Shown here: positions 33,471-40,277 of the stretch, piece by piece
Layout of the letters: every line of letters begins with the position of its first letter
Position numbering within the stretch: position 1 is the stretch's first letter
Position numbers and translations under genes: made by a program
NCBI GenBank assembly: GCA_044375105.1
Contig: JBILNK010000013.1
Location: forward strand, 1 to 40,277
DNA: 40,277 bases
DNA from: JBIKLM01 sp044375105
GTDB taxonomy: Bacteria; Planctomycetota; UBA1135; GCA-002686595
Direction of reading: 5' to 3'
Notes under the pieces: generated by a model
Told to the model about the DNA's origin: nothing
Databases searched by the model: none
The model's input: only the letters and a program-made list of their open reading frames with translations

Positions 33471-34088
33471 ATGCGCCGCCTGGCCCCGTTCCTGCTCGCT
33501 TGCCTCCCGCTGTGCCTGGGCTCCTGCAGCGGCCCGAAGACCGCGCGCATCCTGGCCACCGGGCAATTGGCGGCCGACTTCGACACCTACCCGCTGCGCC
33601 GCATCGGCCTCCTGCCTGTGCAGGCCCCGGGCGCCAGCGGCAGCGACGAGCGCACCATCGAGCTGACCCAAGCCGCCTACGCCCAGTTCAGCCGCAGCAC
33701 GCCCTACGAGATCGTGCTGCTCTCGCCCGCCGACCTGGGCGAGCTCGAATTAGGCCAGCCCCTGCGCTCCGGCAGCTACCAGCTGACCGCCCTGGCGGAG
33801 CTCGCACGCCGCAACTCCCTCGACGGCCTGCTCTGGATCCACGTCACCGGCCAGCGCGTCTTCCCGCCCCTCGGCCTGGACCTGACCTCCGAACTGGTCG
33901 CCCTCGAGACCGGCCAGGTGATCTGGACCGCCGCCGTGCACCTCGACGCCAACGACCCCGCGGTCAAGAAAGGCCTGGAGGCCTACTACCGCCAAGACTC
34001 TTCCGCCGGCGAAGTCTGGTCCGTCGCCCTGCTGAGCCCCCAACGCTTCGCCAACTTCGGCTTCTGGCAAATCGCCCAACTGCTCTGA
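33471..34088 (+). CDS. Lipoprotein, possibly TolB/CsgG-fold
   Basis: This 205-residue lipoprotein begins MRRLAPFLLACLPLCLGSCSG, with lipobox LGSC and Cys at residue 19. The start ATG 33471 was chosen because of that signal; the open frame upstream has repeats and low complexity. After it comes a domain with FDTYPLRRIGLLPVQAPG, an E-R-T-I-E-L helix, PYEIVLLSPADLG, a second helix (LAELARRNSLDGLLWIHVTG) and LVALETGQVIWTAAVHLDA (fragments). This pattern, also seen in CsgG/LpoB-like and FlgT C-terminal lipoproteins that bind the outer membrane, suggests the same fold, but the specific family is not proven. It is the last gene of the plus-strand flagellar run. Confidence 0.72.
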   Translation: MRRLAPFLLACLPLCLGSCSGPKTARILATGQLAADFDTYPLRRIGLLPVQAPGASGSDERTIELTQAAYAQFSRSTPYEIVLLSPADLGELELGQPLRSGSYQLTALAELARRNSLDGLLWIHVTGQRVFPPLGLDLTSELVALETGQVIWTAAVHLDANDPAVKKGLEAYYRQDSSAGEVWSVALLSPQRFANFGFWQIAQLL

Positions 34089-34309
34089 CCAACGCAGCTG
34101 GCGATCCTTAATCAGAAAGGAATGCTATACTTTCTAAAGCTGATGCTCGTTTTTAAAGACATTGGCTCTGCATGCTGTCCCCTGAACAGCCTTCTGAGAT
34201 CTTTCGCTACAACTCGCTCACCAGGGCTTCGCGCTGTGCCGGTAGGGTTGGGATCAAGAAATCGGAGCAGCGAGTGGCGCAGTACCCGACCCGACGCCGG
34301 ACCGGGGCC
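34089..34309. other. AT-richer patch at the end of the flagellar cluster
   Basis: Between the lipoprotein and the next, convergent gene lies a stretch that is markedly richer in A and T than anything else in the window, especially 34105-34175. Small ORFs of 60-70 residues exist but look random. No terminator with a clear hairpin or T-tract is seen, although a TTTTT occurs near 34150. Confidence 0.5.
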
Positions 34310-35119
34310 TCACTTCTCAAGCGCGCTGTCCCAGGCGACCTGAAGTTCAGCGAGGTGAGCGCCTAGGCCCTGTTCGGCGGCGGCCACGGCAGGGTTCTCG
34401 CGGGTCAGGCTGATCAGGTCGAGCGCAGCCTGAGGCGTCGGCCAGCCTTCGGCCCCGGAGGAGGTCACCGCGTCGAGGGCGTCGCGGAGCCTGACCCAGG
34501 CGGGCTCCTCTTGGGTCAGCACCAGGTATTGCACCGGCAAGCGCCAGTGCTTGTTCTGCTGGATGCGGGTCAGGGTCTGCTGCTGCTGGGCCGTGGCGCC
34601 CGAGGTCGCCGCGGCGAGAGCGTTGCCGAGGGCAACTTCTTGAGCGGCTTCCGCTGTCGCCAGGGCTTCCCGCGCGGCCGAGAGGGCCAGGGCCTCCTCA
34701 TAGGTGGCCTTGCCTGCCTTGACTTTGGTGGAAAGCGGCTCGATGGTCGGCTTGCTGGCGGCAACGGCTGCGTCGGCGCTCGCCAGGGTGCTGTCGGTGG
34801 CGAAGAAGTCCTTCGCGCGGTTGATCACCTGCACGGCTTCAAGCGGGGTCAGCCCGGCAGCCGAGAGGGAAGCCGGGTAGATGCCCGAGCGTTGGAGCTT
34901 GACCGCAGCGGCGCTATCGAGCTCGATCGTGAGCTTTGCATCGCTCAACTTGGACTCGAGGCTCAGGTCCGTCTTGGCCTTCTCGAGGCGGGCCTTCTCT
35001 GCACCTGGGGATTCAGCTCCAGGCGTAGGGGAGGCCTTGCGGCCCGTGCCGGGTAGGGCGACCGCGGTCGCGACGAGGGCGAGGCCGAGCAGTGAAGCGA
35101 AAGAGGCGGCGAGCTTCAT
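34310..35119 (-). CDS. Exported helical protein of unknown function
   Basis: This 269-residue protein begins MKLAASFASLLGLALVATAVA, a classical signal peptide. The mature part is Ala/Leu/Glu-rich and predicted helical, with segments such as AEKARLEKAKTDLSLESKLSDAK and EALALSAAREALATAEAAQEVALG. A more structured C-terminal section follows (HWRLPVQYLVLTQEEPAWVRLRDALDAV). No cysteine and no enzyme motif are seen. It is convergent with the flagellar genes and upstream of the large non-coding region, so it is likely not part of the flagellar operon. No family recognised. Confidence 0.7.
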   Translation of the reverse strand: MKLAASFASLLGLALVATAVALPGTGRKASPTPGAESPGAEKARLEKAKTDLSLESKLSDAKLTIELDSAAAVKLQRSGIYPASLSAAGLTPLEAVQVINRAKDFFATDSTLASADAAVAASKPTIEPLSTKVKAGKATYEEALALSAAREALATAEAAQEVALGNALAAATSGATAQQQQTLTRIQQNKHWRLPVQYLVLTQEEPAWVRLRDALDAVTSSGAEGWPTPQAALDLISLTRENPAVAAAEQGLGAHLAELQVAWDSALEK

Positions 35120-36041
35120 GGTCAGGGAGCAGGTGGGGTGAAGGAAGGGAGACGGACTGGGTCCTTCGGAGGCTCAGTCCGCAGGTCAACGAATGCTGGG
35201 GCGTCGCTGGGTCGAGAGCGCCGTGCTCCAACGCGTGAGCAGCAGACCCTCGGACAACCTAACTCCTCCAAGAAAAGGCCGCTAGGGGCTGATTCTTCTA
35301 TCTATTCGCCCAATCCGCGCGGGACACGGCGAGCAGCCTGCTGCTAAGGCAACTCCTCGGGAGCTTGCCTGGAGCCTACGCAGTCCCGGTTCGGCGAGGA
35401 CTCGGCTGGGGTGCAACGGCCCTCGGGGCAGTCGAACCACGATTCCCTGGGAAAAAATGAGAAGTGCGACGATTGGTGCGAATTGAATGACGAGGCCCAT
35501 TGGCGGGACGGCCCCTGTCTAGGGATGAGGGGATCATCGAATCGGTCTTCCCCAGGGAAACCTCCGGTGCGATGCAGTCTCACAATGGTGTCCCCCAAAG
35601 AGCACACGCAGGACATCCGTCCAGATCGAAATCTTCGACAGATGCCGCGAAGTCGAGCGCTTCTTACATTACCGTTACAAAGCGGCGCATTGCAAGGCAC
35701 GTGCCGCGTGCAGAGCTCAGGCGAACAAATCGCGTTGGTGGACTTCGATGCCTGTGCGCCTTGATGGAGGATTCATGAGGCGAGTGGGTTGCGCGGCCAG
35801 CAATCGTGCTTAGTGTTCGAAGTGAAGGACCGGTCGAGCTTCGCGCTCCGCAGGTCCTCCTCCTTCTCAATCGCGCCGTCGATCGCCTACGTGCCCTCCT
35901 GAGGGCTTCGGCAGCCTTCGGCTCGCATCCGCCCTGAATCACTCCCCGAGGCTCTTGCTGGGCTTCGCGGTGGGTGACCTTCAGGACTCGCCGCTCGTCG
36001 CACCTTTCCTGCCCCGCTCGTCGCTCGTCCACGCTTGCGCC
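35120..36041. other. 922-nt region without a convincing gene
   Basis: Several short ORFs exist on both strands but none has convincing composition, start site or signal. The part around 35440-35700 is less GC-rich than the flagellar genes. A perfect 10-base palindrome, GGCACGTGCC, is at 35696-35705. The segment from about 35820 to 35900 has complementary AGGACC and GGTCCT parts that might form a stem. No tRNA or riboswitch is recognised. Some regulatory function for the divergent neighbours is possible. Confidence 0.45.
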
Positions 36042-39000
36042 ATGGCACACCCCGCCATCTTTGCCTCGGTCTTCGCCGCCGCTGGAGTTGCAGCCATCTC
36101 CGTCATTACGGGATGGATCGCGCCTCCTAGCCTTGCATCGGCCAGCGCCGCCTCGGACCCGATCCTCTCGGTCCACGCGGGTTCCCTGACGACCTATCTG
36201 CCGAGCGCCTCGAGCGCGATCCAGGGGATAAGGCCCCAGGTGGGCCAACGGGGCGTTGACCTCGATGGGGGACTGAGGGCAGGCGCTCCTTTCGGTATGG
36301 CGATCGAAGGCAATCCTTTTGAGGGCGGATTCGGCGGCGCGTCGGCGGGTTCGGTCAACCTCTTCACGGGAGCGCCGGAGGTCAGTCCGGTGGACCTGGC
36401 GCTGCCGAGCGAGGGCATCCCCTGGGTGATCGGCCGGACGTACAACCCCCGCCAGCTCACCTCGGGCAGCGCGCACCAGGACAGCAACGGCTACCAGGGC
36501 AAGAACTGGTTCCAGACCAGCCAGCCGGCGATCCAGCTCTACGAGCACCCGAGCGACGACAAAGAGGACGTGCTCTATCTGGTGTACGGGGCCGATCGCT
36601 TCGTCGAATACCAGCGGGTCGCGATCTCGGGCAGCCCGAGTGCGACGACCTTCCGGGGGAAAAACGGGGCGGCGGGTGTGTTCCTGCTTGCGACCGGCGC
36701 GGGCAGCGAGCCGGACACCTACACCCTGACCGACCAGGTCGGCAACAAGTGGACCTTCTTCGGTTTCGACGGGGACGCTGGAACGGCTGCCGGTCAGTTC
36801 TGGAAGTCGGAGACGACCTCCGGCAAGGTCGCCTATGTGGGTCACGCCACGACCGGATCGACCGCGATCAGCACGGGCTACAGCTCCGGGCGCATCCTGA
36901 CGGCCTACGACGCGGAGGACCGCCGCTACACCTACACCTACACGACCCTGGACGGGGTCTCGCGCCTGACAGAGGTCAAGGCCGAGACCAAGACCTCCGG
37001 CACCTGGTCGAGCCCCAGCGGAGTCGCGACCGTCGGCGAGGTCGACTACGCCTACTACACCAACGAGACCTTCGGGGATGTGGGCGACCTCAAGTTGGTG
37101 ACCCGCACGACCCCACTGACGGACGTCGGCATCGACAGCGTCGCCAAGACCTACTACCGCTACTACGAGGGCAGCTACAACTCCGTCACCAACCCGGGCT
37201 ACCCGCACTGCCTCAAGTACGTGGTCGGTGCGGAAGGCACCCGGCGGCACGACTGGCAGGACCTCACCTTCGACGATGACTTCCTGACCGAGACCGAGGC
37301 CAACCTCAAGCCCTATGCGGAGGCCTACTACGCCTACGACACGAGCTACCGGGTCAAGGAGGGCTGGTTCAACGGCCGCTGCGGCTGCAGCGGGGCCAGC
37401 AACGGAACCCACACGCTCGACTACCAGACGAACGGCTCCTACTCCGACACCAGTGGCTATACGGACAACTGGTCGGCACGCACCGTGGTCGGGCTGCCGG
37501 ACGGCTCCTTCGAGACCCAGCACTTTGACGAGGTGGGGCAGGCGCTGACGCTGGTCAAGAGCGATGACGATCCGTCGGGCTCGCCGGCCCCGGGCTACTG
37601 GGTCACGCATGTGGACCGGGACGCTTCGGGCCGGGTGGTCACGGTCTTCACGCCGGCGGCGGTCTCGAGCTACACCCACTCGACGGGCGCGGTGTCGACC
37701 GCGGCTTCGGCCGGCCTTGTCGATACCTACCAGCGCGAGACCAGCGGCGCCACGACCGGATTCCTGCTCTCGACCAAGTGGGCGCAAGGGGCTTCAGGGA
37801 CCCAGTACTTCGACGGCGCGAGGACCTACTCCAGCGCCTCCCTGACGGTCGGAGACGACGCCGTGGTGCGTCCCGTGATCGCGACCAGCACGGAATACAC
37901 CCAGGCCATCACCTCGGGCACAACGGGTACCAACACCACCAGCCTGGCCACGACCTTCTACTCGGGCAGCCTGGCGATCGAGAAGGTGGTCACGACCCAC
38001 CCCCTGGTCTCGACCTCGAACAACGGCTCGGGCAGCGCCACCACGGAGTCTGTGTACCTCGACCAGCGCGGCCGGACGCTCTTCGTGAAGGGCGCCGACG
38101 GAATCATCGGCTTCACCAAGTACGCGGGCGGGCTGGCCACGGTCTCTGTCGAGGACGCGGACACGACCCAGACGGGCGCCGGCCAGGTCTTCAATGGCGT
38201 CACGATCCCGAGCGGCTTCAGCAGCACCGCGGGGGCCCTGCACCGGGTCACCACGATGGTCTACGACGCCCAGGGGCGCCAGAGCGAGAGCACGGACCAC
38301 GAGGGTCGCGTCTCGAAGCGCTACTTCAGCCGCCTGCTAGACCGGCGCCTGCTCAGCCTGTCCTACCCGGACTACGAGGCCAGCCCGGAGAAGTTCTACG
38401 GGCCGGCGTCCCTGTCCCTCGTGAACCTGGCCGGTCAAGGGGAGGCCAGCGGCAGCGTGGCCATCTCGGGCGGCAGCACGACCACGGCGGTCACCGGCCA
38501 CATCGACGAGACCCAGGCGGACCTGATCGCGGCGGTGGACCTCGGCACCCTGGCGAGCCTGTCGACCCAGACCTACGCGGCTTCGGGCTACACCCTGGAG
38601 AACTCACGGGCCTACTTCCTGATCCCGACGAGCCTGCCGGGCACGGACGGCACGCACTACGACCAGACCAGCTTCGCCTACGACACCCTGGGGCGGCGGG
38701 TGCGGACCCTGGCGCCCCACGGCACAATCAGTCGGGTGACCTTCGACGGCATCGGGCGTCAGATCGAGAGCTGGGTCGGCACCAATGACTTCGGCGAGCT
38801 CGGCGGCTCGTCCTCCGGCACGAACAACATGACCCGCCTGTCGCTGACGACCTACGACGGCGGGTCAGCAGGTGGGAACAGCCTGGTCACCCAGACCACG
38901 GTCTACAAGGACAGCAGCACCGGCGACTCGACCAGCTACGCCTACGACGTGCGCGGGCGGGTGCTTTTGACCACCAACCCCACGGCGCCGCACCTGCTCG

Positions 39001-40277
39001 TCGCTTATGACAACCTGGGCCGGCAGACCGCCAGCGCGGGGTACAGCTCGACCGCTAGCATCGTGGTGGGGACGGATGAGCCGGTCACGGAGGCCACGAA
39101 CCGCCTGAGCCTGTCGCGCACCTACTACGACGAGCGCGGGCAGGTGTGGAAGACGACGCGCCACCAGATCGACGCGGCCGACGGCTCCGACGACGACAAC
39201 CTGGAAGAGCTCGTCTGGTACGACGCCATGGGGCGTGAGATCAAACGCGACGGCCACAGCCTCTCGAAAAGCCTTTACGACCGGATCGGGCGCGAGGTGC
39301 GGAGCTACGAGCTCGCTAGCCACAACGACACCGGCTACAGCGACGCCGACGACGTGGTGGGCGACATCGTGCTCGCGGAGTCGCTCTCGGGCTTCGACGG
39401 GGACGACCTGGTGCTCTCGGCGCGCATCGACCGCCGGCACAGCGACTTCGGGAGCGGGCAGACGACCGGGGCCCTCGACACGAACGCCGACAGCAACTCC
39501 CTGATCCTGACGGCCGCGGACCTGAAGGGCCGGGTGCAGATCGAGGCGGCCTGGCACGATCGCTTCGGGCGGGCCACGGGGCAGGCGAGCTACGGCACCA
39601 ACGGCGAGACGACTTTCAACCGCACCACGGTCTCCTCGGTGCCGGCCTCCGCCGACAACAACCCCGCCAGCACCACGGTCTTCGGGGACGACGGGCGGGT
39701 CAAGACCATGACCGACGCCCTCGGGCACGTGACCTACCGGGAGTACGACGCCCTAGGCCGGGTCACCAAGGAGGTCGAGAACTACTCCGCCTCGGTCAAC
39801 TCCGGCAACCCCTCGGGCGCCGACGACAACCAGACCGTGCGCTACGAGTACGTGGACGGCCTCAGGGCCAAGATCATCGCGGACGTGCCGAGCCCCGGGA
39901 CGGACCAGGAGACGGTCTATACCTACGGGACGGTCAAGGGCAGCTCGGCGGGGGACAGCAAGATCGCCACGGGGCACCTGCTCAAGACCGTGGCCTACCC
40001 GGACTCGACGGGCGCAAGTGACGTGGTGAGCTACGCTTACGACGCCCGGAGCCGCCAGATCTGGACCAAGGACCAGGCCGGGAACGTGACCGAGATGGCC
40101 TACGACGCCTCGGGCCGCCTGACCAGCCGGGCGGTTTCGACCCTGGCGACGGGCTTCGACGGGGCCGTGCGGCGGATCGAGACGGGCTACGACTCCCTGG
40201 GCCGGCGGCTGACGGTGACCCAGTACGACGCCTCGAGCGGCGGGGGGGTGGTCGACCAGGTCAAGTACGGCTACGAT
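36042..40277 (+). CDS. Giant YD/RHS-repeat protein, 3' end cut by window
   Basis: The open frame runs from ATG 36042 to the window end, giving at least 1412 residues without a stop. An N-terminal hydrophobic segment (about 5-30) could be a signal sequence or anchor, although it lacks a basic start; a GTG at 35970 in frame is an alternative. After it comes the RHS N-terminal pattern GSVNLFTGAPEVSPVDLALPSEGIPWVIGRTYNPRQ (fragment). From about residue 740 there are many YD-type repeats (YDAQGRQ, YDTLGRRV, YDVRGRVL, YDNLGRQT, YDALGRVT, YDASGRLT). A CGCSG motif is at 447-451. In the family these wrap into a hollow shell around a C-terminal toxin or effector, which would lie beyond this window. It is separate from the flagellar cluster. 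Confidence 0.88.
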   Translation, partial: MAHPAIFASVFAAAGVAAISVITGWIAPPSLASASAASDPILSVHAGSLTTYLPSASSAIQGIRPQVGQRGVDLDGGLRAGAPFGMAIEGNPFEGGFGGASAGSVNLFTGAPEVSPVDLALPSEGIPWVIGRTYNPRQLTSGSAHQDSNGYQGKNWFQTSQPAIQLYEHPSDDKEDVLYLVYGADRFVEYQRVAISGSPSATTFRGKNGAAGVFLLATGAGSEPDTYTLTDQVGNKWTFFGFDGDAGTAAGQFWKSETTSGKVAYVGHATTGSTAISTGYSSGRILTAYDAEDRRYTYTYTTLDGVSRLTEVKAETKTSGTWSSPSGVATVGEVDYAYYTNETFGDVGDLKLVTRTTPLTDVGIDSVAKTYYRYYEGSYNSVTNPGYPHCLKYVVGAEGTRRHDWQDLTFDDDFLTETEANLKPYAEAYYAYDTSYRVKEGWFNGRCGCSGASNGTHTLDYQTNGSYSDTSGYTDNWSARTVVGLPDGSFETQHFDEVGQALTLVKSDDDPSGSPAPGYWVTHVDRDASGRVVTVFTPAAVSSYTHSTGAVSTAASAGLVDTYQRETSGATTGFLLSTKWAQGASGTQYFDGARTYSSASLTVGDDAVVRPVIATSTEYTQAITSGTTGTNTTSLATTFYSGSLAIEKVVTTHPLVSTSNNGSGSATTESVYLDQRGRTLFVKGADGIIGFTKYAGGLATVSVEDADTTQTGAGQVFNGVTIPSGFSSTAGALHRVTTMVYDAQGRQSESTDHEGRVSKRYFSRLLDRRLLSLSYPDYEASPEKFYGPASLSLVNLAGQGEASGSVAISGGSTTTAVTGHIDETQADLIAAVDLGTLASLSTQTYAASGYTLENSRAYFLIPTSLPGTDGTHYDQTSFAYDTLGRRVRTLAPHGTISRVTFDGIGRQIESWVGTNDFGELGGSSSGTNNMTRLSLTTYDGGSAGGNSLVTQTTVYKDSSTGDSTSYAYDVRGRVLLTTNPTAPHLLVAYDNLGRQTASAGYSSTASIVVGTDEPVTEATNRLSLSRTYYDERGQVWKTTRHQIDAADGSDDDNLEELVWYDAMGREIKRDGHSLSKSLYDRIGREVRSYELASHNDTGYSDADDVVGDIVLAESLSGFDGDDLVLSARIDRRHSDFGSGQTTGALDTNADSNSLILTAADLKGRVQIEAAWHDRFGRATGQASYGTNGETTFNRTTVSSVPASADNNPASTTVFGDDGRVKTMTDALGHVTYREYDALGRVTKEVENYSASVNSGNPSGADDNQTVRYEYVDGLRAKIIADVPSPGTDQETVYTYGTVKGSSAGDSKIATGHLLKTVAYPDSTGASDVVSYAYDARSRQIWTKDQAGNVTEMAYDASGRLTSRAVSTLATGFDGAVRRIETGYDSLGRRLTVTQYDASSGGGVVDQVKYGYD

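Noticed and set aside
34122..34366. Two small ORFs in the AT-richer patch
   Set aside because: No signal, motif or suitable ribosome binding site spacing; composition looks random.
35664..37787. 707-residue frame on the minus strand
   Set aside because: It is the antisense shadow of the RHS gene; the plus-strand frame has clear RHS motifs.

Overview
The window is very GC-rich (about 70% by eye) and is almost entirely a large flagellar gene cluster, followed by the 5' part of a giant YD/RHS-repeat protein. Planctomycetota is the most likely source: it fits the short flagellins beginning MGLRVNTN, the several lipoproteins, the three-gene exported module and the very long secreted RHS protein. 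This is a judgement from gene style; there is no rRNA or marker gene to settle it.

Region 1 (1-537) holds no large gene, only a possible 43-residue membrane microprotein. Region 2 (538-15448, all minus strand, so it reads from right to left) starts with an enhancer-binding-protein-like regulator that has lost its ATPase motifs. A probable long operon follows: a degenerate-receiver/ATPase protein, three proteins of unknown function (a one-TM protein, an STN+TPR protein and an exported coiled-coil/TPR protein), an intact sensor kinase and sigma-54 activator pair (FleS/FleR type), then flgB, flgC, fliE, fliF, fliG, fliH, fliI and fliJ, which encode the proximal rod, MS ring, switch and export ATPase. 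Region 3 (15771-21876, plus strand) holds three tandem short flagellin genes with long structured spacers, then fliD (cap), fliS and a FliT-like chaperone gene. A convincing sigma-28-type promoter (TACA-N15-GCCGAAAA) precedes the first flagellin.

Region 4 (21996-34088) begins with a divergent lipoprotein. Then come fliO, fliP, fliQ, fliR, flhB, flhA, flhF, flhG, a small membrane protein, fliA (sigma-28, TTG start), a 67-residue protein and a lipoprotein, most joined by 1-8 nt overlaps, followed by a second lipoprotein behind a repeat-rich gap. These encode the export gate, the flagellar positioning and number pair, and the late-gene sigma factor. Region 5 (34089-40277) starts with a comparatively AT-rich patch, then an exported helical protein on the minus strand, a 0.9-kb non-coding stretch, and the RHS-repeat ORF that runs off the window.

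Together the genes give basal body, export apparatus, filament, cap and regulation. No motAB, fliM/fliN, fliK, flgD/flgE, flgK/flgL or flgM is recognisable here; they would have to lie elsewhere. The most unusual part is the regulator and envelope module at 9903-15448: two receiver-like proteins that have lost their phosphorylation residues, one of them attached to a dead AAA+ domain, next to three unfamiliar cell-envelope proteins inside a flagellar operon.
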